A stretch of 64,000 nt of DNA from Oscillospiraceae bacterium (GCA_022483045.1 JAKVOA010000002.1:580721-644720), one strand, 5' to 3'; shown: positions 1 through 8,072, counted from the stretch's first letter. The notes: generated by a model from the letters alone, not told the origin. A program made the numbers and translations.

Positions 1-157
1 CTACCGCGACACTGATAATATTTACATTCCTTTTGTGATAAGGAATACCCATGCGGCCGATAACGTAGGCACTGTAGGTATGCAGAACCGCGTTGAGTTC
101 GGAAACGGAGCTTTGGTTTTCTACAATAATGCCGATTAAGGCAACTCTGGTTTCCAT
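1..157 (-). CDS. TM1266-type iron-only hydrogenase system regulator, N-terminal part
   Basis: The minus strand encodes 52 codons from ATG at 157, beginning METRVALIGIIVEN and running off the left edge. The ACT-like start, the E-L-N-A-V-L-H segment and the I-G-R-M-G-I-P-Y segment match the small (about 80 aa) TM1266-family protein usually found with HydE/F/G maturases of [FeFe]-hydrogenase. A putative regulatory role is all that is known for the family. The rest of the gene and its hydrogenase neighbours would lie to the left of the window. Confidence 0.75.
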   Translation of the reverse strand, partial: METRVALIGIIVENQSSVSELNAVLHTYSAYVIGRMGIPYHKRNVNIISVAV

Positions 158-497
158 ATCATATACCTTCCTTACTGATTTTTGCGGAACAAAAAGCCGC
201 GCCCTTTGCGAGAAAAGACGCGGCCGAAAATGCGGGCAGAAGCACCCCTTGTCAGAGCGGTACCGGCGAATCTTTCATCTCAATGTGCAATTTCGATGTC
301 AGGCTCTGTGCAGACTTGCAAAATCTTCTTATTTTTATGTAAAAGTATACACTGTTTTTCATATGCCGTCAAGAAAAGGGAAAACCCGGATATCCTATAA
401 AAGCAAAACATTCTGCTAAAATTTCAAAGAACAAAAATAAGGGTATGCGCGGTTGGCCGCACAAGAAAATTCCGCAGAAATACAGCGAGAAAATGCG

Positions 498-526
498 TTG
501 ACACTCTGCAGACACCGTGTTACGCT
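498..526 (+). promoter_or_regulatory. candidate promoter for ribokinase gene
   Basis: A TTGACA hexamer (498-503) is followed after 17 bp by TACGCT (521-526). It lies about 70 bp before the ribokinase start. The -10 is weak, so this is a plausible but unproven sigma-A type promoter. The rest of 158-594 shows no gene I would call. Confidence 0.4.
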
Positions 527-594
527 TAGTGCAAATAAAAAGTCCGGCTTTGTGTGCCGACAGTGCGGCAGCAGAAGCAGAAAGGAATCCGAAA

Positions 595-1494
595 ATGCAA
601 AAGATTCTAAACTTCGGTTCTCTGAATATCGACCATGTTTTTACAGTAGACCACTTTGTACAGCCGGGCGAAACCATGGCGGCCCTGGGCCTTTCCCTTT
701 TGCCGGGAGGCAAAGGACTCAACCAGTCTGTAGCGCTTGCCCGCGCCGGCGCAGAAGTTTACCACGCCGGAAAAGTCGGCGCAAACGGCACCTCCCTGGT
801 TTCGCTTTTGCAAAAGGACGGAGTCCATACAGAATGGATTGACCGTACCGGCAGCACGACCGGCATGGCGGTGATTCAGGTGGACCGCACCGGGCAGAAC
901 TGTATTTTGGTTAGCCGCGGAGCAAATGGAGAAATGACCGGTGCGCAAATAGACGCGGTGCTCAGCAGCTTTGGCAGGGGAGATTTGCTGCTGCTGCAGA
1001 ATGAAGTCAACTTGGTTTCACGGATGATTGACAAAGCGGCCGCGCGCGGCATGACCATCGCGCTGAATCCATCCCCAATAGACGAAAGTCTAGGGCATGG
1101 TCCGCTTGAAAAGGTATCATATTTTCTGCTGAATGAACTGGAGGGCGAGAGTTTGACGGGGGAAAAGCAGCCAGACCGCATTTGTGAAGCGCTGTTGACC
1201 CGTTGCCCCAAAGCAAAGATTGTGCTGACACTCGGCAAAAAAGGCGTGCTGTACCGGGACCAAAATGCCCGCTTTGCGCACGGTGTTTATCGGGTGCCGG
1301 TTGTTGATACAACAGGTGCGGGCGATACCTTTACGGGCTTTTTCTTAGCGAGTGTAATTGGCGGGTGCAGCGTGGAAGAATCCCTGAAGCTTGCTTCTGC
1401 TGCTTCTTCGCTTGCCATTTCCCGCAAAGGGGCGGCCGACGCAATCCCAACTCTGCAGGAAGTAAAAAACGCACATTTGGAAATGCAACTGTAA
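595..1494 (+). CDS. rbsK: ribokinase (PfkB family)
   Basis: Encodes 299 aa. PfkB sugar kinases phosphorylate ribose to ribose-5-phosphate in the cytoplasm with ATP. The substrate-side glycine motif GGKGLNQ lies at about residues 38-44 and the second signature DTTGAGDTF at about 238-246, with D244 as the expected catalytic base. I chose ATG 595 because GSLNID follows directly, as in other ribokinases, and an AAAGG element sits upstream; the longer frame from 517 adds an unconserved extension. No ribose transporter is adjacent, so another ketose or nucleoside-derived sugar is possible as substrate. Confidence 0.88.
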   Translation: MQKILNFGSLNIDHVFTVDHFVQPGETMAALGLSLLPGGKGLNQSVALARAGAEVYHAGKVGANGTSLVSLLQKDGVHTEWIDRTGSTTGMAVIQVDRTGQNCILVSRGANGEMTGAQIDAVLSSFGRGDLLLLQNEVNLVSRMIDKAAARGMTIALNPSPIDESLGHGPLEKVSYFLLNELEGESLTGEKQPDRICEALLTRCPKAKIVLTLGKKGVLYRDQNARFAHGVYRVPVVDTTGAGDTFTGFFLASVIGGCSVEESLKLASAASSLAISRKGAADAIPTLQEVKNAHLEMQL

Positions 1495-1641
1495 AATTTT
1501 AAAATAATTTACAAAAAACATACGATAATAATATTCTTTTTTAATGAATTTTGTGCTATATTAAAAGCAATCATGGCGCGGCCGCACAAAGTGGGCGCAG
1601 CCCATTTTAAAAACAGCATCACGGGAAAAGGAGTGTTCGCA

Positions 1642-2415
1642 ATGGATCTGTTTGACTTGACGGGAAAAGTAGCAGTGGTGACGGGCGCAAGTGCCGGACT
1701 TGGCGCAGACGCGGCTTTGGCTTACGCGCAGGCGGGGGCAGATGTTGCTCTGCTGGCCCGGCGCGCGGAAAAATTAGCCGCTGTAAAACAGGAAATTGAG
1801 AAAACCGGCCGCAGGGCCGCCGCAATTCCCTGTGATGTGACAAGCGAGGAAAGTGTAAAAAACGCGATCAATACAGTGATGGGGACTTTTGGCCATATCG
1901 ACATTCTGCTGAATGACGCAGGTGTAGCGGTGCGCGGCGGTGTGGATACCCTGACTGCTGAGGAGTGGGATAAATCCTTTAACACCAATGTAAAGGGGAT
2001 TTTCTTAGTCTGCAAGTATGTTGTGCCGCAGATGAAAGTACAGAAGTACGGAAAAATAGTAAATATTGCTTCGGTAAATGCTGTGCTGGGCGATAAAAAT
2101 GATATGTTTATTCGGCATTCTTACAATGCTTCCAAAGCGGCGGTTTTGGGCTTGACTACCGGCATGGCCTGCTCGTACGCGAAATATGGCATTACTGTCA
2201 ATGCCATCGGCCCAGCGCTGTTTGAGAGCGAAATGACGGCCAACACCTTGTTTAAATCTGAGAAGTTTCTGCAAGGGTACGATCTGCTAAACCCAAGCGG
2301 CCGCCCCGGCAGAAAAGGAGAACTCAACGGCACCGTTTTGTACCTTTCCAGTGATGCTTCCAGTTATGTGCAGGGGCAGTTTATTGTGGTAGACGGCGGC
2401 GGGGCTTTGGTATAA
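1642..2415 (+). CDS. short-chain dehydrogenase/reductase (gluconate 5-dehydrogenase-like)
   Basis: Encodes 257 aa with a classical SDR plan: NAD(P)-binding TGASAGLG at residues 14-21, an N-D-A-G element, catalytic Y161-x3-K165, and a C-terminal DGG. The start at 1642 is preceded by AAAAGGAG, which excludes the in-frame upstream ATG at 1573. The closest recognisable relatives are gluconate 5-dehydrogenase and 2-deoxy-D-gluconate 3-dehydrogenase enzymes that interconvert ketogluconates and gluconate. Being next to a sugar kinase fits a carbohydrate role, but the exact substrate cannot be read from sequence. The AT-rich gap 1495-1641 probably carries its promoter. Confidence 0.8.
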   Translation: MDLFDLTGKVAVVTGASAGLGADAALAYAQAGADVALLARRAEKLAAVKQEIEKTGRRAAAIPCDVTSEESVKNAINTVMGTFGHIDILLNDAGVAVRGGVDTLTAEEWDKSFNTNVKGIFLVCKYVVPQMKVQKYGKIVNIASVNAVLGDKNDMFIRHSYNASKAAVLGLTTGMACSYAKYGITVNAIGPALFESEMTANTLFKSEKFLQGYDLLNPSGRPGRKGELNGTVLYLSSDASSYVQGQFIVVDGGGALV

Positions 2416-2482
2416 GATAAATAATGATCGAAACAAAAGAGGTCCGCCAAAAGGGTGCGCCTACAAGTGATTAAATTAGTTT

Positions 2483-2526
2483 GAAAAAATCGGCATAGTC
2501 GTGAAATGCGGCTATGCCGTTTTTTC
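2483..2526. terminator. bidirectional intrinsic terminator
   Basis: CGGCATAG (2491-2498) pairs with CTATGCCG (2512-2519); an A-run precedes and a T-run follows. It can end the SDR transcript on the plus strand and the recombinase remnant on the minus strand, whose stop codon overlaps it. Confidence 0.8.
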
Positions 2527-3856
2527 ATGCTTGCGGAAGGTTGATTTCTCCGCTGCAGTTGAAAATAATCTGGATTCTCTGCTGCCTGCGGCCATTGACC
2601 TTTTCTGCCTTGTAAACATTAATACGCTCGACAAAGGTACGGATGATTTCTGCATCCAAGTCCCGGATATCCGTGTACTGCTTTACCAACTTCAGAAAAT
2701 GACTGATGTTTGCAGATTTCTCTTTGGTGGTTTCGATGGTTTTCTCCAACTCGGACACACGGCTTTCCAGCTCTTTCTGCTCGGCATCGTAGGTGGCGGA
2801 CATTTTCATGAAGCGCTCATCACTGATTTTGCCTTCCACATTGTCCTCGTAAAGCCGCTGCACGATGGTGTCCAGTTTAGCAATCCGGGCCTTGGCCTGT
2901 TCGTACTCCTTGCGACTTTCCCGAAGGGCCTTTTCTGTGTTCTTGGAAGATGCTTTGGTCACCATCTCCACGAATTCATCCTCGTGTTCCCGTGCAAAGG
3001 CCGTAACCTCTCGCAGGTGCTGGAGAAGGATTTCTTCAATCACCACATTCCGTATCTGATGGGATGGGCATAACTGCTTACCACGCTTTCGGTAGGTGGC
3101 ACACACAAAATACTCCTTGTCGTGCGTCCAGCCTCTCCCTCTAACCTGATACATGATGCTGCCGCAGTCTGCACAGAACACCATGCCGGAAAGCGGTGGC
3201 ATCTCGCCCATTGGTTCCCATCTACGGCGTCCGTCACGGATGCGCTGAACGGTATCGTAGGTTTCTTTGTCGATGATTGCCTCATGTGCATTTTCGAAGA
3301 CTTTCCAGTCAGCCGGGTCATTAAGTACAGTTTTCTTGATTTTGTAGGATTTTTTGTGGGTCTTGAAATTCACAATGCACCCAGTGTATTCTGGACGTGA
3401 TAGAATTCCAACCACTGTTTTGGTCTGCCACATACAAGGAACTTCCGGCAGCGGTGAGCGTACTGGTAGTCCGTTTGCCAGATTGTACTCCGTTGGTGTC
3501 GGTATCTGACGGCGTGTCAGTTCCTTTGCGATTTGCGTGGGCCCACGCCCGGACATACAAAGCTGATAAATCTCCCGAACCACAACGGCGGCTTTTTCAT
3601 CAACGAGCCAGTGATGCTTGTCCTCTGGGTCTTTGATGTAACCATAGGGCGGATTGGTAGAAAGTGGCTTCCCGGATTCACCCTTTGCCTTGAACACCGC
3701 ACGGATTTTCTTACTGGTGTCCTTGGCGTACATTTCGTTGAAAATGTTGATGATGGGCGTCAGGTCGCTCTGCTGCTGGTCTGCGCTGTCTACACCGTTA
3801 TTGATGGCGATGAAGCGCACATCCGCATTTGGAAATGCAACCTCGGTGTAAAAACG
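2525..3856 (-). pseudogene. large serine recombinase, 5'-truncated
   Basis: The open frame reads through the recombinase domain (FKAKGESGKP, PPYGY, a C-x2-C-G zinc ribbon, then a long coiled coil) to a normal-looking C-terminus. Homology begins only at F-Y-T-E-V (near 3855) followed by F-P-N-A-D-V-R-F-I-A-I-N, i.e. in the last third of the resolvase domain. About 100 N-terminal residues, including the catalytic serine of this family, are absent. The break joins it head-to-head to an unrelated helicase fragment, so a deletion removed the start. The remnant probably cannot catalyse recombination. Confidence 0.85.
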
Positions 3857-4179
3857 GAGATACCGGGCAGCAGTATTTTTCTATCGTCTACATTGATGCC
3901 CTTCAGCACCAGTGGCTGTTCTATGCGGATTACATCGTTATGATGAAGGACGGCACGGTGTGGGTCATTGAGACCAAAGGCGGTGAAAGCCACGGAAAAG
4001 ACAAGAACATCGATAAGCAGATAGAAAACAAATTCAACGCTTTCAAGAAATATGCATCCGAAAAAGGACTGCATTGGGGTTTTGTCCGGGATAAGGACAG
4101 CCAGATTTACATCAATAACACAGAATTTGCTCTGGATATGGCAGATGAGCATTGGGTACCTATTACACAAGAATTTTAA
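3857..4179 (+). pseudogene. C-terminal fragment of a type III restriction / DEAD-box helicase-like protein
   Basis: About 105 codons starting in mid-protein (G-D-T-G-Q-Q-Y-F-S) to a TAA at 4179. The D-Y-I-V-x3-D-G-T-x-W-V-I-E-T-K-G-G stretch resembles the C-terminal nuclease-like end of DEAD/DEAH proteins related to type III restriction subunits (an E-T-K core as in PD-(D/E)XK folds). There is no ribosome binding site or start; the TTG at 3829 lies inside recombinase-derived sequence. It is a deletion remnant fused to the recombinase break at about 3856. Confidence 0.7.
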
Positions 4180-4247
4180 TGCCATTCCATAGTTTTGGGC
4201 AGCGGAAGTTGATTCTACTGCCCTATTTTTATAACTGGCAACAAAAC

Positions 4248-4276
4248 TTGACAAAATGGCAAGTTAATAATATAAT
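4248..4276 (+). promoter_or_regulatory. strong promoter with overlapping inverted repeat, XRE gene
   Basis: TTGACA (4248-4253), 17-bp spacer, TATAAT (4271-4276): a consensus promoter about 45 bp before the XRE start. An inverted repeat AACTTG...CAAGTT overlaps the -35 and the spacer, which suggests autorepression by the XRE protein (inference). Confidence 0.75.
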
Positions 4277-4320
4277 ACATTCAGACTAAATAATTGCAGT
4301 CTATTAAAGGAGGAAACCAC

Positions 4321-4632
4321 ATGGGCAAGGAGTTAGGTAAACGAATATCTGAAGCGTTGAAAAGAAGCAATACTCAACAAAAAGAATTAGCCGAGCGTAT
4401 TGGAATAACAGAAGCCGTTATGTCACGTTATATTTCAGGAGACAGAGAACCCAAGCCGGATATGCTGGCTAACATCGCCACCGCGCTAAACACGACATCT
4501 GATTATCTACTCGGAATTGAACACGATGAATTTGACTATCCTCGTATTCGTAGAATGATTGCACGCAACGCTTCAGCAATGACGGATAGTGAGAAAAAAG
4601 AACTGATTAATGCGTTGTTTGGAGAGGAGTAA
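4321..4632 (+). CDS. XRE-family transcriptional repressor (ImmR/cI-like)
   Basis: Encodes 103 aa. An N-terminal helix-turn-helix (about residues 5-60: Q-K-E-L-A-E-R-I-G-I-T-x3-M-S-R-Y-I-S-G-D-R-E-P-K-P) is followed by D-Y-L-L-G-I and a short C-terminal helix. A perfect AAAGGAGG precedes ATG 4321. It is directly followed by an ImmA-type protease gene, the arrangement that controls ICEBs1-like elements: the repressor keeps the element silent and the protease cleaves it on induction. The targets here would be its own promoter and other element promoters. Confidence 0.85.
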   Translation: MGKELGKRISEALKRSNTQQKELAERIGITEAVMSRYISGDREPKPDMLANIATALNTTSDYLLGIEHDEFDYPRIRRMIARNASAMTDSEKKELINALFGEE

Positions 4633-4636
4633 AAGT

Positions 4637-5188
4637 TTGGGAATCAAGTTATCAAATCAGCGATGTGAAGAAATCAAGCGAATTGTAGTCCGTATGTATG
4701 TAAAGTATGGAATCACTTGCGTACCGGTCAACGGCTTTGAAATTGCATCAAAAATGGGAATCAGGGTTATTCCATATTCTGCAATTCCAGAAAATAAGAG
4801 ATGGCTTTTGTTCAAGAAAAGCGAAGACGGTTTTTGTGTTGAGCGTAACCCGGGCGAGTGGTACATCTATTATAATGATGCAAGAGATTATGGCAGAGTC
4901 AACAATACCATTATGCATGAAATCGGTCACATTGTGTTAGACCACAGCGAAGACAGCGAATTAGCGGAAAAAGGAGTGAAATTCTTTGCCAAATTCGCAC
5001 TTGCACCGCCCGTGTTAGTTCATAAGTTCAAATTAGCTTCTGCTGAAGAAATCGCAGACATTTTTGAAATTAGCTTTGAAGCTGCCTGTTATGCCTACTC
5101 CTACTATAAGAAGTGGCTTCGCTATGGCAGTTCTGAATATACTGATTATGAAGAAGTGATTCTTCGACTGTTTGCACAAGCAAGTTGA
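4637..5188 (+). CDS. immA: ImmA/IrrE-type metallopeptidase
   Basis: Encodes about 183 aa with the zinc-protease motif H-E-I-G-H at roughly residues 94-98, followed by V-L-D-H. Proteins of this family cleave partner XRE repressors to derepress mobile elements. I prefer the TTG at 4637, 7 bp after GGAGAGGAG, over the ATG at 4610, which lies inside the repressor gene. The two genes are translationally close. The C-terminal half contains the helical segment A-S-A-E-E-I-A-D-I-F-x-I-S-F-E-A-A typical of the family. Confidence 0.82.
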   Translation: MGIKLSNQRCEEIKRIVVRMYVKYGITCVPVNGFEIASKMGIRVIPYSAIPENKRWLLFKKSEDGFCVERNPGEWYIYYNDARDYGRVNNTIMHEIGHIVLDHSEDSELAEKGVKFFAKFALAPPVLVHKFKLASAEEIADIFEISFEAACYAYSYYKKWLRYGSSEYTDYEEVILRLFAQAS

Positions 5189-5201
5189 GGAGGTGGTTAA
5201 G

Positions 5202-5231
5202 TTGAGGGTAAAAATAAAAACACATTCATGA
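5202..5231 (+). other. vestigial start or mini-ORF after immA
   Basis: A strong GAGGAGGTGG is followed by a TTG that opens only 9 codons before TGA, inside a terminator stem. It is most simply the ribosome binding site and start of a deleted downstream gene, or a tiny leader peptide. Confidence 0.3.
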
Positions 5232-5260
5232 GCTGTTGGCGCAGCAGACGAATGTGTTTT
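5216..5260 (+). terminator. intrinsic terminator after XRE-immA
   Basis: AAAACACATTC (5217-5227) pairs with GAATGTGTTTT (5250-5260), with an inner GCTG/CAGC helix. It ends the XRE-immA unit. Confidence 0.7.
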
Positions 5261-5266
5261 CATGTG

Positions 5267-5315
5267 GAATATGCTAAAAGCATACTCAAAACTATTTAAT
5301 TACTTTAGCATATTC
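5267..5315. repeat. perfect 12-bp inverted repeat upstream of DUF4417 gene
   Basis: GAATATGCTAAA (5267-5278) and TTTAGCATATTC (5304-5315) are exact reverse complements, 25 bp apart. A nested ATGCTAAAAGCAT palindrome overlaps the left arm. It is AT-rich and lies between two units, so an operator for the XRE protein is the likeliest role; there is no T-run. Confidence 0.5.
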
Positions 5316-5376
5316 CTTTCAAAATGTCTATTGACAAATTAAACAAAGTGCTGTTGAACAGCAGAAAGGAATATTT

Positions 5377-6009
5377 ATGCAAGTAAATACAAGTAAAAAT
5401 ATGAGGGCTAACACATTATTCATGCGTAATAGTTACGAAAAGCACGGAAAATGGAACATACCTTTAATTAAAAAGCAAGAAATTGACACGACTGATGTTT
5501 CGCTTATTGCCTGTTCTGACACAAAAGCAAATGACAAGCAAGAAAACAAAAAAAGTGGAGTTCATTTCTTTGTAGATGATTATCGTTTCAATGGAATATA
5601 CAACAACCCTAAACGCTCTTTTCAGAGATATGCACAATATGCATTTTTGCTAACACCTGATTTTTCTACATATGCAGATATGGACATGTGGCGTCAGATA
5701 GAAAGTGTGGCAAAGAATCGATGGTGTGGTGCCTATTGGCAAAGTAAAGGATTGACGGTAATCCCCACAATCAGCTGGAGTACACCAAGAAGTTATGACT
5801 TTTGCTTTGACGGTGTAGAAAAGAACGCTATTGTTGCCATTGGGATGATTGGATGCAAGGGAAACAAAACAGATTTTATGCGTGGCTACAATGCAATGCT
5901 GGACAAATTGGAGCCTACTGCCATTATATGCTTCGGCACGCTGTTTGAGGAAATGTCAGGAAACATCATCCCCGTTGACTATCGTTCTTCCAGAAAGGTG
6001 GTACGATAA
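5377..6009 (+). CDS. DUF4417 family protein
   Basis: Encodes 210 aa. The core V-H-F-F-V-D-D-Y-R-F-N, N-N-P, L-T-P-D-F-S, R-W-C-G-A-Y-W-Q-S-K-G-L and T-I-S-W-S is characteristic of DUF4417, a family of unknown function common in phages and mobile elements of Firmicutes. ATG 5377 follows CAGAAAGGAA. One base separates it from the next gene, so the two are probably co-translated. The C-terminus resembles the protein-binding S-S-R-K-V-V-R tail seen in phage-type members. No function should be assumed. Confidence 0.75.
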   Translation: MQVNTSKNMRANTLFMRNSYEKHGKWNIPLIKKQEIDTTDVSLIACSDTKANDKQENKKSGVHFFVDDYRFNGIYNNPKRSFQRYAQYAFLLTPDFSTYADMDMWRQIESVAKNRWCGAYWQSKGLTVIPTISWSTPRSYDFCFDGVEKNAIVAIGMIGCKGNKTDFMRGYNAMLDKLEPTAIICFGTLFEEMSGNIIPVDYRSSRKVVR

Positions 6010-6010
6010 T

Positions 6011-6388
6011 ATGGGGGGCAGAGGTACCTTTGCTGCAGGCAATTCTGTGGCATATTCATATGAAACGGTAGATAAAATTGATGGTGTTAAAGTATTACAG
6101 AAATTAAACCACAAAGCAAGCGGCGGACTGCCTGAAGAAGCACATTCCAGTTCAGCATATATTATGTTGAATAAAAATGGGGATTTTAGAATGTATCGTG
6201 AATATGATAGCAATCATTTTTTGAAATTTGAAATAGCTTATCATCCTGAAAAAAGCATTGATTCTTCAAGAAAGCCAGTGCTTCACGTTCACGAGTACAA
6301 ACCTGATGATTTCTCTAATCGTCAAGCTCGACCATTGACAAAAAAGGAATACAAAAAATACAAAAAATTTTTTAAGGGGGTTATTTAA
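6011..6388 (+). CDS. GGRG-type small protein, candidate toxin domain
   Basis: Encodes 125 aa starting MGGRGTFAAGNSVAYSYE. The G-G-R-G leader occurs on phage-type secreted or polymorphic-toxin-like proteins. The C-terminal part (F-R-M-Y-R-E-Y-D, then V-L-H-V-H-E-Y-K, then P-L-T-K-K-E-Y) recalls small RNase-like toxin domains with an H-x-H pair, but I cannot name a family. AGAAAGGTGG before ATG 6011 overlaps the DUF4417 end. The stop abuts the first of three small paralogous genes, which could encode antidotes. Toxin function is inference. Confidence 0.55.
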   Translation: MGGRGTFAAGNSVAYSYETVDKIDGVKVLQKLNHKASGGLPEEAHSSSAYIMLNKNGDFRMYREYDSNHFLKFEIAYHPEKSIDSSRKPVLHVHEYKPDDFSNRQARPLTKKEYKKYKKFFKGVI

Positions 6389-6682
6389 ATGACTGGTATG
6401 TCGATTAATGAGTTCTTGGATAAAATCTATTATGGAGATGAAATTGAATTTACATTGTCGAATAAAACATATTTTATCCAAGGAAATTTTATCAACAATG
6501 TTTATAACATAACAGTTGATTATTGGGAAAAGAGTGATGGAACCGAACCACTACATGATTATTTATTGAATGCCTCTTATAAAACACCACAAGAACGCAT
6601 GGACGCATTTGAACAAGCAAAAATATTTGATGGCAAAACAATTTATGATATTGAGAGCGATGTGAAAGTAATTTGGGGGTAA
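6389..6682 (+). CDS. small acidic protein, tandem paralogue 1
   Basis: Encodes 97 aa. It shares a layout with the two genes that follow: an N-terminal E-F-L-D-K-I helix, an F-x-L-S-N-K-T-Y-F-I-Q-G beta element, a mid F-E-Q-A-K-I-F-D-G-K-T-I-Y, and a C-terminal D-I-E-S-D-V-K-V-I-W-G. ATG 6389 directly follows the upstream TAA, with AAGGGGG as ribosome binding site. I recognise the pattern only as a hypothetical family of Firmicute mobile elements. An immunity role for the preceding gene is an inference from tandem duplication. Confidence 0.65.
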   Translation: MTGMSINEFLDKIYYGDEIEFTLSNKTYFIQGNFINNVYNITVDYWEKSDGTEPLHDYLLNASYKTPQERMDAFEQAKIFDGKTIYDIESDVKVIWG

Positions 6683-6685
6683 AAT

Positions 6686-6967
6686 ATGATAAACGGTGAT
6701 GTAAAAGAATTTGTTGACAGAATTTATTCCTGTCAAGATACCATTTTTGTTTTTCAAGGTATTAAATATTGGTTTCAAGGTTACACGATTCCAGACAAGG
6801 GGGTGCATATGGAGGTTTTTCAATATCAACCGCCATGTGAAGAGTATGTATGGGAATACGACGGCAAAACAATAACCGAATGTCAAAATGCCTTTCTGAA
6901 AGCTCCTATTTTTGGCGGAAAAACTTTTTGGAATGCTGAATCCGAGATTGAATGGGTAGATGATTAG
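6686..6967 (+). CDS. small acidic protein, tandem paralogue 2
   Basis: Encodes 93 aa beginning MINGDVKEFVDRIY. It shares with its neighbours F-V-F-Q-G-I-K-Y-W-F-Q-G, then F-L-K-A-P-I-F-G-G-K-T-F-W-N-A-E-S-E-I-E-W-V. It starts 3 bp after the previous stop, with GGGGGT as ribosome binding site. Divergence between the copies is high, so the duplication is old or each copy matches a different partner. Confidence 0.65.
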   Translation: MINGDVKEFVDRIYSCQDTIFVFQGIKYWFQGYTIPDKGVHMEVFQYQPPCEEYVWEYDGKTITECQNAFLKAPIFGGKTFWNAESEIEWVDD

Positions 6968-7000
6968 TCCCTAAAATAAAATAGCGAGAGGGTGAGCACG

Positions 7001-7288
7001 GTGAAAGGAAATAGTTTGCAAGAGTTTATGGATGACCTTTTGGCTACTGGGGGGCCTGAGAAAGAATTCGTTTTTCGTAAGAAACGATATTTTCTCGAAA
7101 CAGTGTATTATTCAGAAAAAGCAGAAAACGAACTAAGTGTTGATGAAATTGATATGCCTAAAGGAAAAACATACAGCTTCCGTGGAAAAACTCTTCGAGA
7201 GTGTGTAGAAAAATTTGAGAATGCACCGATTTTTGATGGATTGACTATATATGAGGCTGAATCAGAAATTGAAGTCTTGTTCGGTTAA
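7001..7288 (+). CDS. small acidic protein, tandem paralogue 3
   Basis: Encodes 95 aa if GTG 7001 is the start (MKGNSLQEFMDDLL); the upstream GTG at 6992 overlaps the GAGAGG ribosome binding site. It keeps the family plan: E-F-V-F-R-K-K-R-Y-F, F-E-N-A-P-I-F-D-G-L-T-I-Y-E-A-E-S-E-I-E-V-L-F-G at the C-terminus. It is the last gene of the DUF4417 unit before a strong hairpin. Confidence 0.65.
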   Translation: MKGNSLQEFMDDLLATGGPEKEFVFRKKRYFLETVYYSEKAENELSVDEIDMPKGKTYSFRGKTLRECVEKFENAPIFDGLTIYEAESEIEVLFG

Positions 7289-7305
7289 TGCGACATTTAT
7301 AAAGC

Positions 7306-7334
7306 GAGCTCCACACGGGTATCGTGTGGAGCTC
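7306..7334. terminator. strong hairpin between convergent genes
   Basis: GAGCTCCACACG (7306-7317) and CGTGTGGAGCTC (7323-7334) form a perfect 12-bp stem with a 5-nt loop. It sits between convergent genes. T-runs are poor, so it may act as a weak bidirectional terminator or as an mRNA 3' stabiliser. Confidence 0.6.
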
Positions 7335-7355
7335 ACTGAATTATAGACAGGTTAA

Positions 7356-8072
7356 TTACTCGGTAATTGCATGACCTGCGCCTCCTTTCCATGCGCTGTT
7401 GCCAGAAAGTCTGCGGAGCAGAATTTTGCGAGAAGCCTTGTACTCGTCACCGATGAAGCCAAGCCGCAGCAGGAAGAAGCGGAATGCGTATTTCTCGTTC
7501 TCCGGGTCGATGGCCTTGGCGGTCACTCGCTTCTGGGCCTTGCTCATCTTGCATAGGGAGGCAATCAACTGCGTGTAGGCGTTGACCTCGTCAGGCTCCA
7601 GCGGGGTGGAAAACCAAGGAAATGCAATGGTATCCTCGGTAATTTCGATTGGTAGGCTGTCTACGCCGAGGGCCTTTTTGATGAGGCCGCCTTTGGCTTC
7701 CAGCAGGTTTGTCAGGTTTCCAGCAGCGACCATATCCAGCGGAATGCTGACCGTCAGGCCGACTTCATCAGGTTTAGCGTATGCCGGAGGGCAATCCTCC
7801 TGTGGCTCATCACACTCGATTTCCGGCTGTGGCTGGTCGTACTCCGTGCCCGTGCAGTTGATGCCACGCTGGGCCAGTGCCGTCAGCACCTTGTCGATTT
7901 CCTCGCTGTCGGCCATGTCGTTGCAGGAAATGCTGCCGTCTCTGTTGACGGTGAAGTAGCTGATTTCGTAGGCGAAGGTGGGTGCGCCCTTGTAGATGGC
8001 CTTAGCCACGGTGATTTCGGCAAGGGCCTTAACCAGTGCCTTGCGGTCGATGTTCTCAAATTTCATTGTCAT
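7356..8072 (-). CDS. 'virulence'-type protein of integrative elements
   Basis: Encodes 238 aa from ATG 8072, which follows GAAGGAGG at 8 bp. The sequence (A-L-V-K-A-L-A-E-I-T-V-A-K-A, I-S-Y-F-T-V-N-R-D-G, G-L-I-K-K-A-L-G, I-T-E-D-T-I-A-F-P-W-F, E-K-Y-A-F-R-F-F-L-L-R-L-G-F-I-G-x-E-Y-K) matches proteins annotated as virulence-related on conjugative elements of Firmicutes; their biochemistry is unknown. It contains an acidic, proline-rich linker around residues 85-105. Its presence without conjugation genes marks the region as the residue of a larger element. Confidence 0.7.
   Translation of the reverse strand: MTMKFENIDRKALVKALAEITVAKAIYKGAPTFAYEISYFTVNRDGSISCNDMADSEEIDKVLTALAQRGINCTGTEYDQPQPEIECDEPQEDCPPAYAKPDEVGLTVSIPLDMVAAGNLTNLLEAKGGLIKKALGVDSLPIEITEDTIAFPWFSTPLEPDEVNAYTQLIASLCKMSKAQKRVTAKAIDPENEKYAFRFFLLRLGFIGDEYKASRKILLRRLSGNSAWKGGAGHAITE

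Noticed and set aside
93..419. Open frames at 93-419 and 182-400
   Set aside because: They overlap the promoter-proximal end of the TM1266-type gene on the other strand and show no homology or ribosome binding site.
3857..4179. A functional restriction endonuclease
   Set aside because: Only the C-terminal hundred or so residues remain, without helicase domain, start codon or methyltransferase partner.
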